DNA of 64,000 nt from Orobanche coerulescens (taxonomy: Eukaryota; Streptophyta; Magnoliopsida; Lamiales; Orobanchaceae): NCBI GenBank assembly GCA_033398695.1, contig JAWKAU010000045.1:682001-746000 (forward strand), in the 5' to 3' direction. A program made the translations under genes and the position numbers. The notes under the pieces are model-generated. The model was not told where the DNA came from, searched no databases, and worked only from the letters and a program-made list of their open reading frames with translations. The stretch's first letter is position 1. Every line of letters starts with the position of its first letter. Positions 29,331 through 39,640 of this stretch are shown here, piece by piece.

Positions 29331-31445
29331 CGTCCACACTGGACGCTTTTCCATTTTTTTTAAAAAAAAAAGTAGCGCACGCTAATAAGTTTGGATAGCG
29401 CACGCTATGCAGTCCATGTAGCGGACGCCAAGGCCGATCAGGCAAAGTCCAGTGGGTACTGGACTGATTTTGGAATAATTCCTAGCGCACATTAGGAGTG
29501 GATTTTAGCGTACGCTAATGGGGCAGTAGCGCACGTTGATTATTGGACGTAGCGCATACTATCCCGAGCAGGTCAGAGGACAGGAGGTTCTGGACTTCAG
29601 TCACTGGACATCAGGTATTTAGCTAGCGCATGCTAATAATTGGAGTTAACTCACGTTATCGGGAGGGCGTTAGCGCACGCTATCAAGTTCGTAGCGTACG
29701 CTAACGAGGCAGTCAGAGTTCACTGGACTGTCCAGTTAACCCGTTAGCGCACGCTAAATAACAGGTCGTACCGTGCGCTAATCTGGGAATAATATAAATT
29801 GGACAGTCATCCCATGTTTCGTCATTTCTCACTTCTCATTCGTTTTTGGGCGTTTCCGGGCGATTTCGGGTGATTCGGAGAGATCTTTTAAAGCTGCACT
29901 CACCTATCATCATCATCAAGCTTATCATTCGGATTAATCATAATTTCATCATCTCCATCACATCAAATCAAGGTAATAATCTCTTGGATCTAGAATTTCG
30001 AATTTTGGGTATTTTCCTTCCGATTTCTTCGTGTAAGCTTGGATTGTTGTTAGAATATGTTAGATATGGATTATCTACCTTGGATAAATGTATTCCTATG
30101 GATTTAATGGCATATATTTCGGATTTCATGAATTGTTGGGGTTTGATTCAAGAACACATTAGAGTTGACTTTGATATTTGGGGGTTTTCGATTAGATGTT
30201 GTCGTTAACTCGATTTGTTGATTCCTATGGGATTATTGATATCATTGAAGGTGTTTTGTTGGTTTGAAATACTCATTTTGGAGTTGGTTTCGATATATTA
30301 GGGATTGGATATTATCAACGGATGTATGTTTGCTAAGTATTCATTAGAATTCCTCAATGAGTTTGGATATTGTTGTATCGACGTTTGAGTTGGTTATAAT
30401 CGTGTTTGATACGTATATTGAGCGTTTGTTGGAAACCATGTCATTCAAGGTTGTTCGAACAACCGACATCTCTTTTAGGACGTTTGTTCGAGGAAGGACT
30501 TTCTTCACCGGTGTTGTGTAAGTTAATTCTTACTCGGTTAAAAGTATTTTCATTCCTTTCGTTGTTGTTCATTCATAATCATAATTCATTCATAATGTAT
30601 TAATCGTATTGAGATTTGTAATTGTCAAATAATCACTTCATTCACGAGGAACGACGGTTCCAATCATTTCATTGAGCTATCATTCATTTCACTATCATTT
30701 CATCTCGGTGAGTCATTCTCGACTTTGTCGGATTGTTATTCATTATTATTCTTCATGGTCATTCTTGTCCATATGACCCTCTGGGTTTATATTGCGTGGC
30801 CGGGTGGGGATGTGTGGAATTTTTAGTCGGGCACGTGATAGTCATGTGATTGGGTTCACCGAAACATTGGACTATGCACATGGTAACGTACCTCCGTGAG
30901 ACTAATTAGGTACAAGGGCGGTTGTGTCCGGACACTCGTCTTGTGCACTTGCACATACCATTACGGGCGTACTACGATGCCCCTCTTCAGCTTAATTTCA
31001 TAATTGAGATATATCATGATTGTGTTTATTCAACTCTTGAGGATTGTTGTTCTGTGTAACTGACCCTGTTGGGGGATGTTGTTTTCAGGTCATGGAAAGG
31101 CTAAGGCATGGGAAGAGAACGTTGACGTCGAGGAGTCCCAGTGATACTAGTAAGGGCCCTCAGTCCTTTCAGTCTTCATGTTTTCTTCATTTATATTTCC
31201 GCTGCAGATTTTCATTTAGATACTCATTTTAATTGGTGTTGTATATTTTATCTTCATATAAAATATACATGTATTCTATTTTATCCTGGGTGTGTTGTAC
31301 TTGAAACTCCTCATCGGAGTGATTAATGATATAATGTGGTTCGGTACTACAATTATATTATTTAATTCATCGAGTTTCATTTGCCTGGTGGGTCCCAGTT
31401 GGGGGTCCACGGCACTATAATACCCACCTAGTTTGGGGTGTTACA
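29331..31445 (+). repeat. GC 3' LTR (start approximate)
   Basis: Ends with CACGGCACTATAATACCCACC...GGGGTGTTACA at 31445, matching GB and the solo LTR. Near its visible start is a T8A10 tract (29352-29370), then the dyad cluster and TATA box, a CGTCATTTCTCACTTCTC start region, and about 1.6 kb of R/U5 without coding potential. ORFs at 29846-30208 and elsewhere have no recognised domain. Confidence 0.7.
29372..29800 (+). promoter_or_regulatory. GC LTR promoter: dyad cluster plus TATA box
   Basis: About thirteen full or decayed dyads (TAGCGCACGCTA near 29373, 29395 and 29670; TAGCGTACGCTA near 29504 and 29692; TAGCGCACGCTAAAT near 29744) run to 29780, followed closely by GAATAATATAAATTGG (TATA, about 29791-29800). 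Confidence 0.72.
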
Positions 31446-32704
31446 GCGACCTGCTTTCTTGATGGATAACGAGTTTCCTGTATCCAATATCTAGGCGCAC
31501 TGTACTACTGGAAGTACTGATGTGCATCCCTTTGATATCTGGGTACAACCTTATTTCTGAACGGCTGTTGGCACTTTTGATATGCTCGGGGAGCATGTTG
31601 TAGGTTACGCCTTACAAGTCTGGATGGATGAGGTTTCCGCTTTCCATGATATTAACTTGGTGGCAGAATCGCAGCCTTTGCTGTACGCGGTGCAATAGGT
31701 ACCTTTACAGGACTTGGGGTCTCCTCAGGTACAGAAATGTGTTCCACACCCCTGACGAAAAGCGTACTAGATTTTTCCTTATTGGAGATTGAGTTATATC
31801 CTAAGCCACTTTTATCATGAGCATGTTGCCCAGTGCTTAGAATTTCTTCCATCCTTTTAGATGATTTCTTGAAAGATTTTAAGATGGTCTATAATTCTCC
31901 TTCTCGTTTCTCGAGAGTTTTCACTTTGCCTTCGAGTAGAGCAAAATCATTTGTCTTGCTTTCATTACGAGACCTAGTCTCATTTAGATCTTGGGCAAGT
32001 TGATGATTGCTCTGCATGAGTTTTTCAAGATTGACTTTGCAGTTTTCACAATCGACAGACATATTTTCGTAATTATTCTTCAGCAAGTCGTTTTCTTGTT
32101 TCAGCTTTAAGTTAGAAATTTGGAGCTGTATGTTTTCTCTTTTTAGCGTCGCATGGGACTTTTAAATGTTTTTAAATTCATTAATCATATTTTCAAATGT
32201 ATGAGATGCATTTTCAGGTGTAATTGATGTTGAGCTTACCTCATCATTGCTATCTTCGTCGTTCGGTATATCTTTGTCCATAAAGCACATATAGGCTTTA
32301 TCTTCGAATTCATCATCAGACGAGTCACTGTGAGTGACTGCCTGAAGACACTACTTAGTCTTAGTTGATGCGGGCGAGGCTTATGATTCGCCGATCAGGG
32401 CCTTGAGCTTGTTTTTCCAAGCACGTCTTCTTTCGTCTTTTTCTTGTTGCTCGACTTCCGGCAACTTTTGGACTTTTGGATGCGGACACTTATTTGCATA
32501 ATGTCCAGGTTTCCTATAGTTGTAACATAGGCTAGCATCACCAGAAGAAGTAGATTCAGAACTTACTTTGTTAAAAGTCTTGGGCCTGTAAGGAGTCTTT
32601 CCAGAGTGTTTGATGAACTTCTTGAATTTATGCATGAGAAGAGACATTTCATCTTGTGAAAGGATATCATCGTCACTACCCCTTCCGTTCGTTGTTTTCA
32701 TCGG
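31446..32704 (-). mobile_element. gag: CopC: fragment of the CopA/CopB copia family (gag C-terminal half)
   Basis: Minus strand from 32704: gag knuckle region (DDDILSQDEMSLLMHKFKKF, then CYNYRKPGHYANKC at about 32530-32490, where the second Cys of CCHC is Tyr), charged linker, coiled-coil region (about 32200-31890), then SSKRMEEILSTGQHAHDKSG and the start of the basic linker, cut at 31446 by the GC LTR end. Several stops and frameshifts. It matches 14160-15370 of CopA. Confidence 0.82.
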
Positions 32705-32823
32705 AGTTCTGGAGTTTTTCCGATCGATCGTATTCTTCGTAGTATTTGCGAGAAATTAATAAGGCAAGTACCTTGATAAACGGATTATACCTATTCAAAA
32801 TCATAGTTGCCGAAGTGTATGTG

Positions 32824-32827
<4 letters not shown>

Positions 32828-32878
<51 letters not shown>
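32828..32878. repeat. (TA)n microsatellite
   Basis: About 25 uninterrupted TA units, followed by CACACGTG. The predicted peptide across it (Tyr/Ile alternation) is an artefact. Confidence 0.95.
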
Positions 32879-32883
<5 letters not shown>

Positions 32884-33699
32884 GTGCTTGTGGGTGCTTG
32901 TGAATTTTTTACGATTGATGTTAGTATTATATAGGCGTACGTAAACGGGATGAAGGTATAAGCGATATTTATTGTAATAATATAGTCGGTTATGTGTATT
33001 TGGTTAAATTACGATTGAGGGATATATGTGTGGTGTTGATTTGTGTGTGCCTGAAGGCGTATTGTGCCGAGTTTTGATTGATGACGTGCGTGGTGTTGTT
33101 TGTCAGTGTAGTTTTTTGATTGACAGACAATTTGTGTGAAATTGTATACTAATTTTGATAATTGTTGCGATGATTGACCGTGTACTTGATGTGTGAAACA
33201 ATGCGAATATTTGTTTGTCAGAAACATCGTATCTGGAGCCTCTGAGGGCGGGGCATGTACTCCTGCCTGTGTATGCTGCAATGAGCAGGTCTTATGGGTG
33301 GTGAACGCCGGTGTGGCCTAATGCATGCGCAAGGGGCGGCTCTTGAGGAGTGAACGCGGTGACATGTTCAAGGGTCGGCCAACATAGTGTCGTGAACACC
33401 AGTGCACAAGTGTATCATGGGAGGCGCCTGGCAGGCTTATTGGTTGCAGATATTCGAGTGACAGCTAAGACCATGATACCAAATAAATGTGTACTCTAAA
33501 AGTCATTTACAACTCAATTTTAAATGTTGGTATTGATAAAGGCTGAGATTTGTGCTTTTGAAAATCCTTTTTAACTACTTTTTAAATGTTGTTATCAGGA
33601 TTAATTAACCAAGGACAACTAACAAGAATTTCGAGGGTTAATTAGTCATGAGGGTCTTGAGTAGGATTTTTCGCAAAGCCTTCATTGATGCAGGTACCC

Positions 33700-33960
33700 G
33701 AACCCTTTTTCCCTGTGAGGTTTTGAAATGATTGTACTGCGAAAGTGTTCTGTGGATTGGTTCGAAGACCTCATGAGATGTTGAGATGATTGTTCTTGTG
33801 ATAATGTTTTGTGAATTGGGTCGAGGACCCCATGAGATGTTTAGATGATTGTTCTTGTGATAATATTTTGTGAATTGGGTCGAGGACCCCGAACAACGTT
33901 GAAATGATTTTCTTGTGAAATTGCTTTTCGTATACTGGGTCAAGGACCTGAGAAAATTTG
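33700..33960. repeat. About 63-bp tandem repeat, four diverging copies
   Basis: Each copy contains GAAATGATTG or GAGATGATTGTTCTTGTGA, then TTTTGTGAATTGGGTCGAGGA and CCCCATGAGATG-like sequence. The two central copies are nearly identical and the outer two are worn. The minus-strand ORF here is a by-product of the repeat. Confidence 0.75.
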
Positions 33961-34747
33961 AAGTTATTTTCTAAAGTATTTCCATTCGATTTTACAAAAT
34001 ACCTAAATAATTCAAAACAGCCCGAGGCAACAATAGTGTTTTCAAACCATTTTAATAAAAAAAATTCAAAATATTTCTTTTAGAAAAGGGTTTTCGAACC
34101 AGTTCTTTGACTCATTGGGGCTCGCCTAAAGTTTCTTTGATTTTTATTTTTCGTGAAGAAAATGTGACTGTGTGAATGTCTTTCACCTTGTGTAAGTGAA
34201 TGTTCTTCTGTGCTGGTTGTGAGAATGTGTGATTCGTGTTAAGGTTTCACGGTTGTTGAGTTTTGTGTTGATATTTTCGTATGTCTTGCTCATTCTGTGC
34301 TTGCACTAGCAAAATTCCAGTTTGTTAACCCCCGGGTAATCCAGGGGTGGATGCCTATTACGCATTCAGGTACCTACGGTTCGGGCAGCAGTCACTGGAA
34401 TGGCTAGGAAGGAGATAAAGGACAGTGATACTAATCACACAAGGGTCGGAGTCTTTTCTTTTGCTTTATTTTGGTGAGTATTTCTCTTTTGGTCGAGTAA
34501 TCACCCTTGCACAGGTATGGTTTGTAACTGAGTTGTCATTCTTTACTGTATTCAAGGTTAGTATTGTCGTTGAGTTGTGGACTATGTCGGTTTTTGAATT
34601 GTTTAATGACATTGTCGATCTGTTTTGTAATTAATTTGACCTCGATCGGTCAATCATTGAGCAGTATTTTGGAGTTTAGCCTGGTAGATTCTTATGAGAA
34701 GGGTCTACGACATGTGACATTGCCGGTTGAATTCTGGGGGTGTTACA

Positions 34748-35178
34748 AGAGACAGACTCTGGCAGGCTTTGTTGGGCGTTTCTAACTTACTTACAGCATC
34801 TCAAATAACCTTCCTACGCGAACTTCTTTTTTAATATACAAACTTCACTCCTATAAATCTAAAACTCATTTAACGATAAACCTCTCGAACCTACGTGTTT
34901 GTGTCCCACATGTTCTCTATTAAATCTTCAATTTTTTCATACTTTATATTTCAACGAATATTTTGATCTATATTATATTTATATATTTCTAATATATTTA
35001 TAACAATATTTTATTTAAAAACTAGTCTTCTTGATTTTTTTATATTTATTTGTTACAAGTTAAACAAAAGGAAATAGATTTTTTTATTAGGAATGAAAAG
35101 AGGATAGAACTTAATCACCCCATGTAAGATATCATTTAAGTATATTTGACCAATGAGTGGTATCAGAGATATTGCTTT
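34748..35178 (+). other. AT-rich stretch with an isolated PBS-like site
   Basis: No gene seen. 34800-35100 is very AT-rich. TGGTATCAGAG at 35158-35168 equals the tRNA-iMet PBS core of plant LTR elements, on the plus strand, only 10 bp before the start of a minus-strand copia LTR. No clear LTR end precedes it. Confidence 0.5.
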
Positions 35179-36758
35179 TGTTGGATTTTACGTGTATCGA
35201 ATAGAATAAATATGAGCAAAATGCAGCGGAAATAATTAACAAAAACCCAGATGAGGATCTTCATGCAGTAATTTAATTGATTTATAAAGAGTTCGTCGAA
35301 TTACCTTAATTCGAAGAACAGATCTGAACCCGGACCGAAAGGTGATTAAAAATCTTCTTCCTCTTTCGGTGATCCACACACGAACAACTGGTACAAGCCG
35401 GATTGCTAGATCCTTACGAATAATGTTGATAAACAGTACAACCGATAATTACTTATTAGAAGGATCTGTACTGTTGATCAAAACCAATTAAGGGAAGAAG
35501 AAGGAGATGACCGGAATCGACTTCGCTGATAGAAAAGCAGTTCGAACGATTTATCGGGGGGGAGGGGGTGTTTGCACAACTAGGGTTGTGGAATTATTCT
35601 TATGACAACTCCTTATCCAAGACCCTTTATTTATACTAAGTAAACCATAGAGTAAAACTTTAGTATTTGCTTAGTTGCCACTCAATTTATTAAATAATAC
35701 AATACATATAATATCTTATATATTACTTATTATTTAATTCTCTAATAAATATAATATCTAATATTATATTATCTTTCCCAGTTGATCTAATTAAATAATA
35801 TAATATATAATATCCTATATGATATATTACTCATTATTTAATTCTTTAATAAATATAATATCCAATATTATATCTATTAATTATTCTTGCTTGTCTTTAG
35901 TTGCCGTATGTGTGACCCAATATTATGTTGGAAATTATTTAATACCTTATTAAATAATAAGTCAGAAGCGGTCTCTAGCAAGACATTACGACTATCAAAA
36001 TAATATAAGTTTATAGTCCATTAGATCATTTAACGTGTCAAATCCCATTGTCGTGCGATATCATTTTTGAACTAAGTCATGGATATTGTCATACTTAGTA
36101 TGTTCAAATGCTTTCTCGATCTTAAGTAGACTGATTGAATCAAATGACTCTTCATTTGAGTATGGCCATGCATTTCCTTTAGTCCTACTTATCCAGGGGC
36201 CCAACAGATATCTCTCTCCCTAAAAAGAGGGAAAAATCCCATCTTGATTATTCATTGTCCTCTACATGACTCCCATTAATCCTGATCGCTAACCGTTATG
36301 ATCACCATATTTCAGATGACGTTGGATTACGTCAAGTCATAGCAGTTATCATGTTGGACACTATGATAATCTCAGGTTCAAGGATTCCTTGACATACTGT
36401 TATATTGAGATTCACTTATGATATTTCCATGCACTGATCTCAATGCAGGTCTGTCCAGTATTTCGTTCTCCAACCAATACCCACAAGTTTGATCCATACC
36501 ATACGCATAATCATCCGATGATTATCAATCAAACTTATACTAGTATATTAATTACTTGAGTCTCCACTCAACATGATTGGATCAGGAACATTTAAATAAT
36601 ATTATTATTCGTGAATAACTATTATTCAATAATTATAATATTAAAACATGCACACATTATAATAATCAATTAGAAATGAATGATATCAAATAACTTTATT
36701 TAAACGTGACAATTACAAATCTAGGCACATCGAATGTCCTAAAGCATTATTCCCAACA
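35179..36758 (-). repeat. Copia 3' LTR of another family
   Basis: Element sense TGTTGGGAATAATGC (36758) to ...GTAAAATCCAACA (35179), 1580 bp, preceded by the polypurine tract CAAGTGGGAGATT, a combination common at 3' ends of plant copia elements. The AT-rich middle has TAATATAATATCTAATATTA-type repeats at 35690-35880. No ORF. Confidence 0.75.
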
Positions 36759-36930
36759 ATCTCCCACTTGCACTAGGACCATCCATTCACGACTTTTAGT
36801 CCTATCGATCTAGCATGCTCTACATGCTTGAACTTTAATGAGAGATACATCTCTATTCCAGAGCTTGTGAATCTTTTGCTACAAAACAACAATAGAAACC
36901 TCTTCATAAGTCAAGTTACTGGCTACTTGA
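36759..36930 (-). other. Internal remnant of the same copia element
   Basis: Minus strand shows CCTAGTGCAAGTGGGAGATT (PPT) next to the LTR. The remaining 150 bp are non-coding 3' sequence. The satellite starts directly after, so the rest of the element is gone or was never present. Confidence 0.55.
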
Positions 36931-38141
36931 AGCTCCTCACGTTCCTAGAGGACTAGGCTCATGAAGTTCCTTTGAATTTTATTTAAGATTCATGAGGTTC
37001 CTAGAGGACTAGAGTCATGAAGTTCCTTTGGATTTGGATTAAAGGTTCAAGAGGTTAATAGAGGACTAGGCTCATGAAATTCCATTGGATTTGCATTTAA
37101 GGTTCACGAGGTTCCTAGAAAATTAGGCTGATGATGGTTCATGAGGTTCCTAGAGGACTAGGCTCATGAAGTTCCTTTAGATTTGGATTATAGGTTCATG
37201 AGGTTGCTAGAGGACTAGGATCATGAAGCTCCTTCGAATTTAGATTTAAGGTTCATGAGGTTCCTTGAGGAACAGGCTGATGAAGTTCCATTGGATTTGG
37301 ATTTAAGGTTCATGAGGTTCCTAGAGGACTAGGCTCATGAAGTTCCTTTGAATTTCATTTAATATTCATGAGGTTCCTAGAGGACTAGACTCATGAAGTT
37401 CCTTTGGATTTGGATTAAAGGTTCAAGAGGTTAATAGAGGACTAGGCTTATGAAACTCCATTGGATTTACATTTAAGGTTCATGAGGTTCCTAGATAATT
37501 AGGCTCATGAAGTTCAATTGGATTTAGATTTAAGGTTCATGAGGTTCCTAGAGAATTAGGATCATGGAGTTCCTTCGGATTTAGATTACAGGTTCATGAG
37601 GTTCCTAGAGGAGTAGGCTCATGTCGTTCCTTTGAATTTCATTTAAGATTCATGAGGTTCCTAGAGGACTACACTCATGAAGTTTCTTTGGATTTGGATT
37701 AAGGGTTCATGAGGTACATACTGGACTAGGCTCATGAATTTCCATTGGATTTGTATTTAAGTTTTTTGAGGTTGCTTCAGGACTAGGCTCTTGAAGTTCC
37801 ATTGGATTTGTAGTTAAGGTTCATGAGGTTCCTAGAGGACTAGGCTCATGAAGTTCCTTTGGATTTGGATTTAAGGTTAATGAGGTTCCTACAGGACTAA
37901 GCTCATGAAGTTCCTTCAGATTTGGATTAAAGGATCATGAGGTTCCTAGAGGACTAGGCTCATGAAGTTCCTTTAGATTTGGATTTAATGTTCATGAGGT
38001 GCCTAGAGGACTAGGCTCATTATGTTCCATTGTATTTGGATTTAAGGTTTATGAAGTTCCTATAGGATTAGGCTCATGAAGTTTCATTGGATTTGGGTTA
38101 AAGGTTGATGAGGTTCCTAAAGGACTAGACTCAAGAAGTTC
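36931..38141. repeat. 57-bp satellite array, block 1
   Basis: Tandem monomers of 57 bp, each made of TTCATGAGGTTCCTAGAGGA, then CTAGGCTCATGAAGTTCC, then TTTGGATTTGGATTTAAGG (or GGATTAAAGG). Copies here are more diverged than in block 3 and include indels. No ORF survives. The block stops at ...AAGAAGTTC and resumes at 42121 with CTTTGGATTT, so the break is an insertion. Confidence 0.95.
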
Positions 38142-38470
38142 TCCCGAGCAGCTTGCATTTGATCCTTCCGCTCCTGCTCTCTTTCCTGTTGGAGGAGTGC
38201 AATAATTCATATATTAGTCAAAGGCAAGGCTCGACGTAGTTGAGTTGACAACATTGGGGCGTAGCGGATTGACTATTGGGATCTCTTGAACTTACGTATG
38301 ACTATTACTATAGGTGCTGGAGTCAGATTGTCTGAGTATGTAAACTATATGGTGGATACGATAACAAGTAAGCCGTCTACATCAGCCAATTCTTCTACTA
38401 TTCTATATGGCCGATTCTCTTTGGCAAGAAAGTGTGTTCAATGGGTCTACATATAGTTTTTTTGCTGGCA

Positions 38471-39230
38471 TCAAACTCTCACTGCCAGTTCCTTTGGGTC
38501 CAAGCCCAATCCTCCAGCTACAGCAGCGTTATTCACATTGGATGGGCCAGTAACTACTTGGGACTCTGAAACCAGATGGTTTTTGGGCTCATTGGTAAAC
38601 TCCTCCCGTCTGGGTAGCTTGTTGGTTGGCTTTAGTCCCCGATTCACAGTTGTGATCACTGTAGCCTTTGGGGCCCTTCCTAACAGTGTCATTCCTTTGG
38701 GCTTTCCCCCTCGTGGGTCTTCCTTATCTGCTTCCACTCCAAACTCCGAAATGGGCTTCAATCTATTCTGTTGTTTTCCTTGGGATTCCACAGTTTTAGC
38801 CTTGGTTTGATAATTTCTCCTGGGTCTTTGGACTCAAATCCATGGAACAAAATAAAATAATTAGCTTCTTCCTCATTGGGCCTCTAGGTATTATCATCTC
38901 CTCCTTCGCCCAATGGCTCTTGGGCCTGGTTTCCCTCAGTAACGGAAACATTTTGCACAGTGCTCTATTTAGCAACCGGAGAAGTCACCGGAGCCGGTTT
39001 ACGATACAGAGGGCACAACTCAGTTCTGTGAAACATTCTTCCACATGAGAAAGAAAGGGAATGAAGACTTGAATATGAAATTCCGTATCTCTTGCCTCTT
39101 AGGGCAAATTCTGCCACGAAGGGTGTCAGCACATATATGTGTAAATCAACCTCCACACAAATTCTTACGAATCGCTATGTCACTCTCGCTTTCTTAGGGC
39201 TTGGGTGCACTTCTTTTGTTTTCTTTCATA
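38471..39230 (-). pseudogene. LINE ORF1 fragment (C-terminal half of DUF4283 region and zinc knuckle)
   Basis: Minus translation gives RFVRICVEVDLHIYVLTP, FALRGKRYGISYSSLHSL, then SFSCGRMFHRTELCP, a CCHC-type knuckle of plant L1-like ORF1 with the first Cys changed to Ser. A charged tail with Pro/Gly-rich segments (ending DPKELAVRV at about 38471) follows. A frame break lies between 38965 and 38791. ORF1 of plant L1 elements binds RNA in the transposition particle. No ORF2 and no poly(A) follow. Confidence 0.65.
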
Positions 39231-39315
39231 AACTACTTTTCGGGGACTGCTTCCTTCCTAATAGAATGCACTCAGACTACAAGCCAAGGAAAAGCCCAAA
39301 GGTCAATTTTCTCTG

Positions 39316-39640
39316 ATAGACATCGGCAATGATTATTATGTGGCAAGGTTCCACCTGAAGGAAGACTATGATTATGCTCTTACAGGTGGCCCTTGGCCAG
39401 TGCGAATCACTACCTCACGGTGAGGAAGTGGCGGCCTAACTTGAAGCCGGCAGAGGATGTTATCACCAAGCAGCATGGGTTCGCATTCCAGGACTGTCTC
39501 TTGAGCTCTTTATGGCAGCTAGTCGTCATCGATTCCTAACCTAAGAGGATTGGCAAATCGTTCTTAGTTAAGATGTATTGGCGTGGAAATTCTTCTATTG
39601 CAGTTGATGTTGAAGTTTCATAGCTTTCGAGACTAAGAGC
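39316..39640 (+). pseudogene. LINE ORF1 fragment (DUF4283 N-terminal part), inverted
   Basis: Plus translation: DYYVARFHLKEDYDYALTGG and PWPVRI, then in the next frame NHYLTVRKWRPNLKPAEDVI and in another AWVRIPGLSLELFMA, then RIGKSFLVKM. These are consecutive blocks of the plant LINE ORF1 DUF4283 domain. At least two frameshifts. Polarity is opposite to the adjacent piece at 38471-39230 that should follow it. Confidence 0.65.

Larger units (their letters stand above)
27547..31445 (+). mobile_element. GC: internally deleted Ty3/gypsy element
   Basis: Plus order: gag (from its N-terminal region) 27547-28726, protease 28723-29058, a short repeat-bearing stretch, then a 3' LTR ending ...GGGGTGTTACA at 31445. 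RT, RNase H and integrase are absent, so the element went through a large internal deletion; its 5' LTR and PBS are lost at the GB junction. Its 3' end lies within CopC. Confidence 0.8.
32705..34747 (+). mobile_element. LTR-like region of a different gypsy-type family
   Basis: Ends ATTCTGGGGGTGTTACA at 34747, the typical end of TGTAACACC-class gypsy LTRs, but has no TAGCG-NN-CGCTA dyads, so it is not the GA/GB/GC family. It contains a TA microsatellite, GTGAACGCC/GGTCGGCC-like repeats near 33290-33380 and a 63-bp tandem repeat. The start is not identified; the coordinate given is simply the end of CopC. No coding potential. Confidence 0.5.

Noticed and set aside
32746..32934. ORF across the TA microsatellite
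   Set aside because: Pure consequence of the TA repeat coding Tyr/Ile.
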